Shown: positions 41,959 through 50,706 of the stretch, in pieces
How the letters are laid out: each line of letters opens with the position of its first letter
How positions within the stretch are numbered: position 1 is the stretch's first letter
Assembly: GCF_900102225.1 (NCBI RefSeq)
Contig: NZ_FNBF01000002.1
Location: 107,998 to 171,997 of the forward strand
Length of the DNA: 64,000 nucleotides
Origin: Eubacterium pyruvativorans
Lineage (GTDB): Bacteria; Bacillota; Clostridia; Peptostreptococcales; Anaerovoracaceae
Direction: 5' to 3'
Program-made: the position numbers and the translations under genes
Notes under the pieces: model-generated
What the model was told of the DNA's origin: nothing
What the model saw: the letters and a program-made list of their open reading frames with translations, nothing else
The model's database searches: none

Positions 41959-44070
41959 ATGAATGATAAGACTTGCAGAAAGCCGGTGTTCGAAAACGGG
42001 ATGGCCCAGCCGGTATTCGGTTTCACAGACGGGAAGACCGGTAAGGATTATGACCCGGAAACCTCGGAGATCGTCCGCTACAGCGTTTACGTAGAGACGG
42101 ACTATGATATGAACGGAGACGGTCAAAGAGATCTGGTGAAAGCTTTTGTCCAGCTGCCCCGGAGCGCAGCGGAGGGCGGATACCGGGCTGCTTCCATCTT
42201 CGAAGCCCGTCCGTATTGTGCCGGCGTCAACGCAGACGGTTATGACCATATGAAGGAAGTAGAGAATGACGAGTATCCGCCGTTTGACATGGATTCCCTG
42301 AAGAATTCCCCGGCGCCAAGAGTGCCGGAGGGGGAGATGACTGCTCTGGAGTGCGCTGCCAAGGCCGACCCGTCGGAATGGTACTATCCGGACGAGGGAA
42401 ATGACAACGCCATGTGCTACGAGGTGCTGGACAACTATAATTACTATCTGGTGCGGGGGTTTGCCGTTGTATTCAGTGCAGGATACGGCACCAGAGGCTC
42501 CGAGGGAATTGAATATACCGGCTCCGATCTGGAGCGCCATGCGTTCCGCTGCGTAGTGGAATGGCTCCACGGCGACCGGAAAGCGTATACCGGACCGGAC
42601 GGCCGGATCGAGACGAAAGCGGACTGGTCCAACGGCAATGTGGCCATGACGGGCCGCTCCTATGCGGGCACCATGCCGTTCGCGGTAGCGGTGACCGGGG
42701 TGCCGGGACTGAAGACCATCGTTCCGGTGGCAGGCATTGCAGACTGGTACAGTTTCCTCAATCAGCAGGGTGCCCAGCGTTACTGGCCTCAGGAAATGCT
42801 CATGAGTTTCCTGGCGTATTTCTGCTCCAGCAAGTATCATGACCCGGAAGCCACCGAGGCGGATCTGAAGCGGATCGCCCATTTCCACCAGCAGTTCAGC
42901 ATGGATCAGCTTCAGTGCGGTTTCGATTATGATGAGAAATTCTGGGGGGAAGGAAATTATACCCGGAATGCGGATCTGAAATGCAGTGCGCTGATTGTCC
43001 ACGGTCTGAATGACGAAAATGTATCCACGAAGCAGTTCGAGATGATGTATGACACTTTCGTGCAGGCAGGACAGACTGTGAAACTGCTTCTGCATCAGGG
43101 CCCGCACATGACCCCGACGAATCCGCAGAAGAACCAGGGATTCCTGATTGACGGCATGCTCTACGATGATATCCTGAACCGTTGGTTCTCCCATTATCTG
43201 TACGATGTGGAAAACGATGCGGAGGAGATGCCGAATGTGCTGGTGCAGAGCAATGTGGATCAGCAGGTCTGGGAGAAGGCGGATTCCTGGCATACGGAAC
43301 ACAGCGTGATGCTGGAAAGCCGGGAGGAAGGCAGCACCGTTCTGGGAACGGACTGGGCGGATGCCGGCATTGACGCCGGAAATTTCGACCGGCAGATGAG
43401 CACGAAATCTTCTTCCATGAACCAGCGTTATCTGACGGAAACGCTGACGGAGGATCTGACGATTCAGGGATCCGTCCGGGTGGATTTCACAGCGGCGCTG
43501 GAATCCGGTGATGCGCCGGATTTCGGCGGCAGCAATGTCAACGGTGCGGATAAGCTCAGCGCTTTGCTGGGCACCGCCTCCGGTCGCATGGACGATGTGA
43601 AGACCACGGTGCTTCTGGTGGACCTGGCAGAGCAGGCGTTCGACAGTTTCCAGACTGTGGACGACGCCCGCAACGTGGTAAATACGGAAGTTGTCCGGGA
43701 GGGTGGCATTCCGAACGGCGGCGGCCTTCCGGCCTTCGACGAGATCGCTTTCGAACCGGTTCATGAAACGTACAAGGTGATTACCCGGGCGTACCTGGAT
43801 CTCTGCAATCCGGCTTCCGGCTATGCCCCGGAAACAGCGGCGGAGTGGATTTCGTTGACAAAGGGCGAAGCACATGACTATCACGTATATTTGAACACGC
43901 AGCGTTACACAGTGAAGGCCGGCCATCGGCTGGCGGTGGTCATCGGCACAGAGGACCCGGTAAACTGTCTGCTGCACAAGAACTATGAGATCTGCATTCA
44001 GGACGAAAGTGTCCGGGCCGAGCTTCCGGTGACGGCGGCTGTGACGGGTACGATGGATCTGAAGAAGTAG
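41959..44070 (+). CDS. X-Pro dipeptidyl-peptidase-like serine hydrolase (S15/CocE)
   Basis: A 703-residue alpha/beta hydrolase of the PepX/CocE type. The nucleophile is in MTGRSYAGTMPF, the Asp in GLNDENVSTK and the His in HQGPHMTPTN; the last 200 residues form the jelly-roll domain of the family (LTEDLTIQGSVRVDF). The N-terminus is shorter than in lactococcal PepX, so it may cleave X-Pro peptides or related esters/amides. No signal peptide. The start at 41959 follows AAGGAGG; a much longer upstream reading overlaps the divergent gene and is rejected. The CDF transporter gene follows after 17 bases. Confidence 0.87.
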   Translation: MNDKTCRKPVFENGMAQPVFGFTDGKTGKDYDPETSEIVRYSVYVETDYDMNGDGQRDLVKAFVQLPRSAAEGGYRAASIFEARPYCAGVNADGYDHMKEVENDEYPPFDMDSLKNSPAPRVPEGEMTALECAAKADPSEWYYPDEGNDNAMCYEVLDNYNYYLVRGFAVVFSAGYGTRGSEGIEYTGSDLERHAFRCVVEWLHGDRKAYTGPDGRIETKADWSNGNVAMTGRSYAGTMPFAVAVTGVPGLKTIVPVAGIADWYSFLNQQGAQRYWPQEMLMSFLAYFCSSKYHDPEATEADLKRIAHFHQQFSMDQLQCGFDYDEKFWGEGNYTRNADLKCSALIVHGLNDENVSTKQFEMMYDTFVQAGQTVKLLLHQGPHMTPTNPQKNQGFLIDGMLYDDILNRWFSHYLYDVENDAEEMPNVLVQSNVDQQVWEKADSWHTEHSVMLESREEGSTVLGTDWADAGIDAGNFDRQMSTKSSSMNQRYLTETLTEDLTIQGSVRVDFTAALESGDAPDFGGSNVNGADKLSALLGTASGRMDDVKTTVLLVDLAEQAFDSFQTVDDARNVVNTEVVREGGIPNGGGLPAFDEIAFEPVHETYKVITRAYLDLCNPASGYAPETAAEWISLTKGEAHDYHVYLNTQRYTVKAGHRLAVVIGTEDPVNCLLHKNYEICIQDESVRAELPVTAAVTGTMDLKK

Positions 44071-44087
44071 AGAAAGGACGAACAGGA

Positions 44088-45227
44088 ATGAAGGAAATCA
44101 GAGAAGGCGAGAAACAGCTGGTGCGGGAGAAAATCATTATCCGGACCGGTATCATCGGCATTCTGGCCAACGTCGTTCTGGCGGCGTTCAAGGCAGTGAT
44201 CGGGGGAATTACCGGTTCGGTGGCCATCACCATGGATGCGGTAAACAATCTGTCTGATGCGGGATCTTCTCTGATTACCATCGTCGGCACGAAGCTGGCA
44301 GGGAAACCGGCGGACCGCAAGCATCCTTTCGGGTACGGCAGGATCGAGTACCTGTCTGCCATGCTGATCAGCGTCATCGTTCTGTATGCCGGAATGAAAT
44401 CCCTGGAGGAGTCTGTCAAGAAAATCCTGCATCCTTCTGCCCCGGATTATACGGTGATTTCCCTGATCATCGTGGGAGCCGCAGTCATTGTGAAGATTAT
44501 TCTGGGCCGTTACGTGAAAAGTGTGGGGGGCCGGGTCAATTCCGCTTCCCTGGTGAATTCCGGACAGGATGCCACCCTGGATGCCGTGATTTCCGCCTCC
44601 ACTCTGGCGGCGGCCGGGATCTATCTCTGCAGCGGGTTCTCCCTGGAAGCCTGGCTGGCGGCAGTGATTTCCGTGGTGATCATCAAGTCCGGTATCGATA
44701 TGCTCCGGGAAACACTGTCGGAAATTCTGGGTCAGAGAGTGGACCGGGATACGGCGAACCGGATCAAGGCGGTGGTCACCAGCTTCCCGGATGTTTACGG
44801 AGCGTACGACCTGGTGCTGCATAACTACGGACCGGACCGGTTCACCGGATCGGTGCACATTGAAGTGTCAGATTCCATGGATGCGGATGCGCTGGACCAG
44901 CTGATCCGGGATGTGTCTGCGAAGGTCTATCAGGAGACCGGAACCATTCTCACCGGCGTGGGGATCTACTCCATGAATACCAGAAATCCGGAAATTATCG
45001 CCATCCGGAAGGATGTGACGGATCTGGTGCTGTCCCATGACGGGATCATGCAGATGCACGGTTTCTATCTGGACCGGGAGGCGATGACCATGCGCTTCGA
45101 TCTGGTGGTCAGTTTCGAAGTGGAGGATCGCCCGGCGCTGTTCCGCAAGGTGTTGGAGGAAGTTCGGAACCATTACCCGGATTATGATGTGAACGGGAAT
45201 ATGGACACCGATTTCAGTGAATCATAA
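44088..45227 (+). CDS. Cation diffusion facilitator (CDF) metal efflux protein
   Basis: A 379-residue protein with about six membrane helices and a cytoplasmic C-terminal domain of about 180 residues. Metal-site motifs are MDAVNNLSDAGSS (helix 2) and QDATLDAVISAS (helix 5); HPFGYGRIEY is the conserved cytoplasmic loop. In zinc CDFs helix 2 usually has HxxxD; here Asn-Asp replaces His-Asp, as in manganese or iron-type members. C-terminal region is longer than usual with extra ferredoxin-like subdomain. Confidence 0.9.
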   Translation: MKEIREGEKQLVREKIIIRTGIIGILANVVLAAFKAVIGGITGSVAITMDAVNNLSDAGSSLITIVGTKLAGKPADRKHPFGYGRIEYLSAMLISVIVLYAGMKSLEESVKKILHPSAPDYTVISLIIVGAAVIVKIILGRYVKSVGGRVNSASLVNSGQDATLDAVISASTLAAAGIYLCSGFSLEAWLAAVISVVIIKSGIDMLRETLSEILGQRVDRDTANRIKAVVTSFPDVYGAYDLVLHNYGPDRFTGSVHIEVSDSMDADALDQLIRDVSAKVYQETGTILTGVGIYSMNTRNPEIIAIRKDVTDLVLSHDGIMQMHGFYLDREAMTMRFDLVVSFEVEDRPALFRKVLEEVRNHYPDYDVNGNMDTDFSES

Positions 45228-45266
45228 GAAAACTTAAGGAAATTGCCGGTTTTCTTAAGAAATCAG

Positions 45267-45295
45267 TTGAAAAGTTAAGCGTTTTGCCGTAACAT
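45267..45295 (+). promoter_or_regulatory. Promoter of the NlpC/P60 gene
   Basis: TTGAAA, a 17-base spacer and TAACAT. Just upstream, CTTAAGGAAA and TTTCTTAAG (45233-45259) form a weak hairpin that could end the CDF transcript. Confidence 0.6.
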
Positions 45296-45328
45296 TGACC
45301 TTGGGGGAGGAAGAAAGGCGAAACGTTT

Positions 45329-46114
45329 ATGAAGATTAAGAATACAGAATATTTGAATAGAACGAACGGGATGCACCGTGGATTTTTGACCAGAGCCGTG
45401 GTTATGGCGCTGGTTCTTTTCATGACGGCGGGGCTGGCGTGGAGCACGCTGGATGAATCGGTATTTGCCGATGAGTCAGAAAATGCAGCGGCGAAGACCT
45501 CCTCGGTGGAGAAACAGCTGCTGCAGAAGAAGATCCATTATCGTACGGTTCGGGTCCGGTCATCGAAGTACCGGAAGACCACCCGCAGGGTGAAGGCGGG
45601 AAGAGAGGGAATCCGTACCCTGGTTTATCATGTGACCCGGGTGGACGGAGAACCGATTTCGAGGAAGCTGGTTGCTTCCCGGGTGAGCCGGAAGGCAGTG
45701 GACCGGAAGATTATCTATGGAACCGGCACATTCAATGCGCCGAAGCGCAGCCGGCTGTCCGGCACCAGCGGCGGTGACGTGGCGGAATTCGCACTGCGGT
45801 TCGTGGGAAATCCGTATCGCTACGGCGGATCCAGTCTCACCCGTGGAGCGGACTGCTCCGGTTTCGTCATGGCGGTGTACAGCCGGTTCGGTGTCCGGAT
45901 GGGCCACAGCGCCTCCACCCAGCGGGCCTACGGGGTTCCGGTTTCTCTGAAGAATGCGAAGGCGGGGGACATTATCTGTTTCCCGGGCCATGTGGGCATC
46001 TACCTCGGCAACCGGAAGATCGTTCATGCCATGGACCCTGCCCACGGGATTACTATCAGCAGGCTGGGATATAACGGAAAGCCGATTCTGACGATTCGGC
46101 GGATTTTCAAATAA
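45329..46114 (+). CDS. Secreted NlpC/P60 peptidoglycan hydrolase
   Basis: A 261-residue exported protein with a hydrophobic signal around residues 20-42 (AVVMALVLFMTAGLAWS). The middle region (RTVRVRSSKYRKTTRRVKAGREGIRTLVYHVTRVDGEPISRKL) resembles a G5 domain, which binds glycan. The C-terminal NlpC/P60 domain has Cys in GADCSGFVMAVYSRFGV, His in FPGHVGIYLGN and the third polar residue His in KIVHAMD. It would cleave peptidoglycan stem peptides. The next gene follows after 16 bases. Confidence 0.88.
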   Translation: MKIKNTEYLNRTNGMHRGFLTRAVVMALVLFMTAGLAWSTLDESVFADESENAAAKTSSVEKQLLQKKIHYRTVRVRSSKYRKTTRRVKAGREGIRTLVYHVTRVDGEPISRKLVASRVSRKAVDRKIIYGTGTFNAPKRSRLSGTSGGDVAEFALRFVGNPYRYGGSSLTRGADCSGFVMAVYSRFGVRMGHSASTQRAYGVPVSLKNAKAGDIICFPGHVGIYLGNRKIVHAMDPAHGITISRLGYNGKPILTIRRIFK

Positions 46115-46130
46115 TCGGGGTGACCGGATC

Positions 46131-46403
46131 ATGAAGGATAACTGTCAGCATTTCCGGTTTTTTACAAACCGGGAATGCGAATATTTTCCCTGCCACAGGG
46201 GAGTGGATCCCGACGGATTCAACTGTCTGTTCTGCTACTGTCCGCTGTACACGCTGGGAAGCCGGTGCGGCGGGAACTTCCGCTGGACAGAGAAGGGCGT
46301 GAAGGACTGTAAGGAATGCACCTTCCCCCACCATCCGGAGAATTACCGCAGGATTACGGAACGCTTCCGGGAGATTTCGGCGCTGGCGGAAGGAAATCGG
46401 TAG
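46131..46403 (+). CDS. Cysteine-rich small-domain protein
   Basis: A 90-residue protein with eleven Cys/His-rich positions: CQHFRFFTNRECEYFPCH, FNCLFCYCPLY, GSRCGG and KDCKECTFPHH. This is the cysteine-rich small domain (PF04071-like), often found fused or adjacent to cobalamin-related genes and probably metal-binding. It is complete here as a stand-alone protein; function unknown. Co-oriented 16 bases after the NlpC/P60 gene. Confidence 0.8.
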   Translation: MKDNCQHFRFFTNRECEYFPCHRGVDPDGFNCLFCYCPLYTLGSRCGGNFRWTEKGVKDCKECTFPHHPENYRRITERFREISALAEGNR

Positions 46404-46423
46404 ATATATTTCGCACAATGTAC

Positions 46424-46467
46424 TTGACCGGCTTGAAATATTGTGTTAAATTTGATTTAACACAATA
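46424..46467 (+). promoter_or_regulatory. Promoter and OhrR-type operator of the glutathione peroxidase operon
   Basis: TTGACC, a 17-base spacer and TAAATT (46447-46452). A perfect 13-base inverted repeat TATTGTGTTAAAT / ATTTAACACAATA (46439-46451 and 46455-46467, 3-base centre) covers the -10 element and start site. MarR/OhrR dimers bind repeats of this size, and an OhrR-like gene is second in the operon. Confidence 0.8.
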
Positions 46468-46540
46468 GATAAGAAACCGGACAGGCTGTCTGCCCGGAAA
46501 GGAAAAACAGTCCCCCGGGTTAGCGGGGAAGGAGGTCAAT

Positions 46541-47086
46541 ATGAGCGGATTCTATGATTTCAAGGTCAGAAATATGGAAGGACAGGAAGTGTCCATGGAG
46601 ACATTCCGGGGAAAGGTGGTTCTGGTTGTGAACACGGCTACAGGCTGCGGTTTCACGCCGCAGTACGAACAGCTGGAAGAGATGTACCGGAAGTACCATG
46701 ACCGGGGACTGGAGGTCCTGGACATCCCGTGCAACCAGTTTGCCGGCCAGACGCCGGGCACCGACGAGGAGATTCATGAGTTCTGCACGCTGCACTACAA
46801 CACGGAGTTCCCGCAGATGACCAAGTCCGATGTAAATGGAGAGAACGAGCTGCCGCTGTACACCTGGCTGAAGCAGCAGAAGGGTTTCGAAGGATTCGGC
46901 AAGGGTCCGAAGGCACTGGCCATGTCGGCGCTGCTGAAGAAGATCGACAAGGATTACAAGAACAATCCGGACATCAAGTGGAACTTCACGAAGTTCGTCG
47001 TTGACCGGGAAGGAAATGTGGTGGACCGCTTCGAGCCGACCCGGGATATGGGAGAACTGGACAAGCTGGTGGATTCCCTGCTGTAA
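46541..47086 (+). CDS. Glutathione peroxidase-family thiol peroxidase
   Basis: A 181-residue Gpx: peroxidatic Cys36 in NTATGCGFTPQY (Cys, not selenocysteine), Gln70 in CNQFAGQ and the WNFTKF block complete the active-site tetrad. Cys64 in DIPCNQF and Cys in EFCTLHYN could resolve the sulfenic acid, so thioredoxin rather than glutathione is the likely reductant. It detoxifies organic or hydrogen peroxides. AAGGAGG lies before the ATG. First gene of an operon with an OhrR-like regulator. Confidence 0.93.
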   Translation: MSGFYDFKVRNMEGQEVSMETFRGKVVLVVNTATGCGFTPQYEQLEEMYRKYHDRGLEVLDIPCNQFAGQTPGTDEEIHEFCTLHYNTEFPQMTKSDVNGENELPLYTWLKQQKGFEGFGKGPKALAMSALLKKIDKDYKNNPDIKWNFTKFVVDREGNVVDRFEPTRDMGELDKLVDSLL

Positions 47087-47151
47087 CCGCAGATCCGCCG
47101 GCCGGACCGGGAAGTGAATTGGACGAATAATATTTTGCGAGGTGAACTGTA

Positions 47152-47610
47152 TTGAAAGAACCGGATGAAAAATACGACTGCCTGAAACTGGGACGGCAGC
47201 TCTGTTTCCCTTTGTATGCTGCCTCCCGGCAGATTACGCGGCAGTACACGCCTTTTCTGTCGGAACTGGGCATCACCTATACCCAGTATATTGCGCTGAT
47301 GGTGCTGTGGGAGAAACGGCCGGTGACGGTGAAGGAACTGGGGGATGCGCTCCGCCTGGACACCGGCACGATGACGCCGCTTCTGAAGAAGATGGAGAAG
47401 GAAGGCCTGATCACCCGCACCCGCAGCGAAAGAGACAACCGGGTAGTGGAGATCGATCTCACGGACCGGGGATGGGCGCTGCGGGAGAAGGCGGTGGAAG
47501 TGCCGGAGAAGATGATTCGCTGCGGCAGTTCCCTGACGCAGGAAGAAGCCGCAGAACTTTTCCGGCTGCTCTATAAGCTGATGGACGGAAAGAAAGAAAC
47601 AGTAGAATAG
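47152..47610 (+). CDS. OhrR-like MarR regulator of peroxide response
   Basis: A 152-residue winged-helix protein. LGRQLCFPLYAASRQITRQY carries Cys18 at the position of the single sensing Cys of OhrR, and TYTQYIALMVLWE with VKELGDALRLDTGTMTPLLKKMEKEGLITR is the OhrR DNA-binding core. Oxidation of that Cys by organic peroxides releases the repressor from DNA. The operator candidate is the 13-base inverted repeat at 46439-46467. Translation starts at TTG (47152) after GCGAGGTGA; weak start may keep regulator levels low. Confidence 0.9.
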   Translation: MKEPDEKYDCLKLGRQLCFPLYAASRQITRQYTPFLSELGITYTQYIALMVLWEKRPVTVKELGDALRLDTGTMTPLLKKMEKEGLITRTRSERDNRVVEIDLTDRGWALREKAVEVPEKMIRCGSSLTQEEAAELFRLLYKLMDGKKETVE

Positions 47611-47616
47611 CGAACG

Positions 47617-47654
47617 AAAAACCGGCGGGGCTGGTCTCCGGCCGGTTTTTTCGG
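47617..47654 (+). terminator. Intrinsic terminator after the OhrR gene
   Basis: Arms AAAAACCGGC/GCCGGTTTTT around a 14-base loop, ending in TTTTTT. Confidence 0.8.
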
Positions 47655-47818
47655 TATCAGGAGGAATTTGGCAAAAACGTTGGAGTTTCAACCTCTGCGG
47701 GGAATTGACAAGCGCGCTGATTTTCTGAAAACTGTTTCAAAAAACAAGAATTAAGCATATATTGAATGAATGGAAACAAGTGTAAGTTATACTTAAAGTT
47801 GGGTTTAAAGTTTCTTGT

Positions 47819-47847
47819 TTGACTTTTAACAATCCGCAACATATTAT
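47819..47847 (+). promoter_or_regulatory. Strong promoter of the small membrane protein gene
   Basis: TTGACT, a 17-base spacer and TATTAT. Upstream, 47760-47815 is AT-rich with an imperfect inverted repeat CTTAAAG...CTTTAAA-like around 47791-47811. Confidence 0.7.
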
Positions 47848-47925
47848 GTAGGCGAAGTAAAGAGAGAGCCGAGAGACATGGTAATTGCTCCCGGTAAAAA
47901 ACATGATTCCAAGGGAGGAAATGAC

Positions 47926-48138
47926 ATGAATACGATGAAGAAGAGTGGACTGATGATGGTACTTTGCCTGGTTGTAGGACTGCTGGCTATGCCGCTGGCG
48001 CAGGTTTCCTACATCGGCGCACTGATTGTCATGCTGATCGGCTGCGCTGGTTTCAGCGCCTCTGTCAACGCTATGGCGCACACTGCAGAAGCGAATGCGG
48101 TTGCAGAGAAGAAGAGCAGCACGAAGATGGCTGCATAA
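47926..48138 (+). CDS. Small two-helix membrane protein, unknown family
   Basis: A 70-residue protein with two hydrophobic stretches (GLMMVLCLVVGLLAMPLAQV and YIGALIVMLIGCAGFSASV) and a hydrophilic Lys/Ser/Ala-rich tail. I do not recognise it. A good ribosome site (GGGAGG, 8 bases upstream), a strong promoter and its own terminator argue that it is real and well expressed. Confidence 0.75.
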   Translation: MNTMKKSGLMMVLCLVVGLLAMPLAQVSYIGALIVMLIGCAGFSASVNAMAHTAEANAVAEKKSSTKMAA

Positions 48139-48175
48139 GTCTGTTGACAGACCACAGAAGATAATGGATTCTGAT

Positions 48176-48208
48176 CCCGGGGTGGAGGCCCCGGGTTTTC
48201 TTTTTTTG
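48176..48208 (+). terminator. Intrinsic terminator after the small membrane gene
   Basis: Arms CCCGGGG/CCCCGGG around a 6-base loop, followed by TTTTCTTTTTTT. Confidence 0.8.
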
Positions 48209-48322
48209 CCGGCAGGATGCCGCAGTGCGGCACGCCGGAGCACACACGGGTATTTTTTGTCTGTCCTCCCTTCCCGGTAGTGTGGTAGAATGTTCGGAGA
48301 TGAATAGAAAAGAGGTACGATT

Positions 48323-49762
48323 ATGGGAAAATATTTCGGCACAGATGGTTTTCGGGGAGAAGCGAATATCAGTCTGACTTCAGACCATGCATATAAGGTA
48401 GGACGTTTTCTGGGATGGTACTACGGAGAACTGCGCCGCAGGAACGGGGGCGCCCGCACCGGCGGCGATTTCGAAGTGAGCTGGCGGGGGGCAGACGAGA
48501 ATAAGCCCCGGATTGTCATCGGGAAGGACACCCGGCGCTCCAGCTACATGTTTGAATATGCCCTGATTGCGGGAATGGTCGCTTCCGGGGCGGATGCCTA
48601 TACTATGCACGTCACCACAACACCGTCCGTGGCCTACATCACCAGAACCGATGATTTCGACTGCGGTGTCATGATCACCGCCAGCCACAATCCGTTCTAC
48701 GACAACGGCATCAAGGTTCTGAACGGCGATGGAGGGAAGATGGATGAGGCCACCATCGGCCTGATCGAAGATTACATCGACGGCCATCTGGAGGTGTTCG
48801 GACAGAAGTACGATGAACTGCCTTTCGCCAGGAAGGATCAGATCGGCCGGGCTGTGGACTACATGGCGGGCCGGAACCGTTATATCGGCTATCTGATTTC
48901 CCTGGGCGTGTACAGTTTCCGGGGGATGAAGGTGGGTCTGGACTGTGCCAACGGCTCCTCCTGGAGCGTGGCCCCGGCAGTCTTCGAGGCGCTGGGCGCC
49001 AAGGTTTATGCCATCAATACGGAGCCGAACGGCACGAATATCAACCGGAATGCCGGATCCACCCATATTCAGGGACTGCAGAAATTCGTGGTGGACAACA
49101 AGCTGGATGTGGGCTTCGCCTATGACGGCGACGCCGACCGCTGCCTGGCGGTGGATGAGAAGGGAAATGTTGTGGACGGCGACGGAATTCTGTATATCTA
49201 CGGCCGCTACATGAAGGAACGGGGGAAACTGGTTTCCAACACCGTGGTCACCACGGTCATGTCCAACTTCGGACTCTACAAGGCCTTCGATGAGATCGGC
49301 ATTGGTTATGCGAAGACCAGCGTGGGGGACAAGTACGTTCACGAATATATGGTGAAACACGGCTGCCGCATCGGCGGGGAGCAGTCCGGCCATATCATTT
49401 TCATGAAGTACGCCACCACCGGCGACGGCATCCTGACCAGTCTGAAACTGATGCAGGTCATGATGGACCGGAAGAAACCGCTGAGCGAGCTGGCGGCGCC
49501 GCTGACGATTTACCCGCAGACCCTGATCAATGTCCGGGTGAAGGACAAGGATGAGGCCCAGTCCGATCCGGAAGTGCAGGCGAAGATCGGGGAGATCGAA
49601 GCCCGTCTGGAGGCGTCCGACTCGGGCCGGGTTCTGGTCAGGGAGTCCGGCACGGAACCGGTCATCCGGGTCATGGTGGAGGCCGAGACGGAAGAGGAAG
49701 CCCGTACCTCTGCAGAGAATATTGCGGGGCTCATTCGCAGAAAGTTCGGCGTAGAGGAATAG
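48323..49762 (+). CDS. glmM: Phosphoglucosamine mutase-like phosphohexomutase
   Basis: A 479-residue alpha-D-phosphohexomutase: GTDGFRGEAN at the N-terminus, phosphoserine loop MITASHNPFYDNGIK, metal loop AYDGDADRCL, sugar-binding GGEQSGH and phosphate-binding RESGTEPVIRV. The GEQSGH form is typical of GlmM (glucosamine 6-phosphate to glucosamine 1-phosphate for cell-wall UDP-GlcNAc). It is about 30 residues longer than most GlmM because of an insertion near residue 45 (GGARTGGDFEVSWRGADE). Single gene with terminator. Confidence 0.9.
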   Translation: MGKYFGTDGFRGEANISLTSDHAYKVGRFLGWYYGELRRRNGGARTGGDFEVSWRGADENKPRIVIGKDTRRSSYMFEYALIAGMVASGADAYTMHVTTTPSVAYITRTDDFDCGVMITASHNPFYDNGIKVLNGDGGKMDEATIGLIEDYIDGHLEVFGQKYDELPFARKDQIGRAVDYMAGRNRYIGYLISLGVYSFRGMKVGLDCANGSSWSVAPAVFEALGAKVYAINTEPNGTNINRNAGSTHIQGLQKFVVDNKLDVGFAYDGDADRCLAVDEKGNVVDGDGILYIYGRYMKERGKLVSNTVVTTVMSNFGLYKAFDEIGIGYAKTSVGDKYVHEYMVKHGCRIGGEQSGHIIFMKYATTGDGILTSLKLMQVMMDRKKPLSELAAPLTIYPQTLINVRVKDKDEAQSDPEVQAKIGEIEARLEASDSGRVLVRESGTEPVIRVMVEAETEEEARTSAENIAGLIRRKFGVEE

Positions 49763-49783
49763 AATGGAAGAAGAATACATGGG

Positions 49784-49817
49784 GCAGGCGGTCGGAAGAC
49801 AGCCTGCTTTTTTTTGA
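49784..49817 (+). terminator. Intrinsic terminator after glmM
   Basis: Arms GCAGGC/GCCTGC (with GGC-TC inner mismatches) around a loop, followed by eight T. Confidence 0.65.
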
Positions 49818-49865
49818 TGGACGGCGGGGCGGGGTACGCTCCCCGGAGAACAGGAGGAAATCGGG

Positions 49866-50702
49866 ATGGGTATTCAGAAAATCTGGTCCGTCTACTTCAG
49901 CTGTACGGACACCACGAAACGGATGACATCATTTCTGGCCGACCGCATGGGGGAGGCACTGGGCATAAGCCGCCGGGAAACGCTGGATTTCACGGCGCCG
50001 GCTGCCCGGCGGGAGGGCGGATATGAATTCGGCCCGGAAGATCTGGTGGTTTTCGGCATGCCGGTGTACGCCGGCCGTCTGCCGAACCTGATCATGCCCT
50101 ATGTGCGGGACGGGTTCCGGGGGAACGCTGCGCCGGCGGTTCCTGTTGTGATGTACGGGAACCGGAATTATGACGACGCTCTGATAGAGCTCCGGAATCT
50201 GCTGACGGAGAACCGGTTCCGCCCCTTCGCCGCCGCTGCTTTTCCGGCAGAGCATTCCTTTTCCCGGATTCTGGGGGCCGGTCGGCCGGACGGGGATGAC
50301 TTTCGGACCGCCGGCCGGTTTGCGGAGCAGGCCGCAGAGAAACTGGCCGCCCGGGAGGACGATCCATCCTTCGCGCCGGTTCCGGTGGCCGGCTGCTGGC
50401 CCCTTCGTCCCTATTTCACCCCCCGGGACCGGGAGGGAAAACCGATTCGCTTCCTGCCGGCGAAGCCGGAGACGAAAGACACCTGCACCCGCTGCGGGAT
50501 CTGTGTCTCCGCCTGTCCGCTGGGATCTATTGACCCGGCAGATCCGGCCCGCATCATCGGGAAGTGCATGAAGTGCTGCGCCTGTGTGAAGAAATGTCCG
50601 GAGGAGGCGAAATACTTCGCCGATCCGGGATTCCTGTATCACAAGGAGGAGCTGGAAGCGATGTATGCCGGAATCCGGCGGGAACCGGAAACGTTCCTGT
50701 AA
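49866..50702 (+). CDS. EFR1-type flavodoxin-ferredoxin fusion
   Basis: A 278-residue protein: N-terminal flavodoxin-like domain opening IWSVYFSCTDTTKRMTSFLA and C-terminal bacterial ferredoxin with two cluster motifs, CTRCGICVSACP and CMKCCACVKKCP, sufficient for two [4Fe-4S] clusters. This is the EFR1 architecture, an electron carrier combining FMN and iron-sulfur centres; partner unknown. The convergent hisD stop lies only 4 bases away with no terminator between. Confidence 0.9.
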   Translation: MGIQKIWSVYFSCTDTTKRMTSFLADRMGEALGISRRETLDFTAPAARREGGYEFGPEDLVVFGMPVYAGRLPNLIMPYVRDGFRGNAAPAVPVVMYGNRNYDDALIELRNLLTENRFRPFAAAAFPAEHSFSRILGAGRPDGDDFRTAGRFAEQAAEKLAAREDDPSFAPVPVAGCWPLRPYFTPRDREGKPIRFLPAKPETKDTCTRCGICVSACPLGSIDPADPARIIGKCMKCCACVKKCPEEAKYFADPGFLYHKEELEAMYAGIRREPETFL

Positions 50703-50706
50703 CCGG

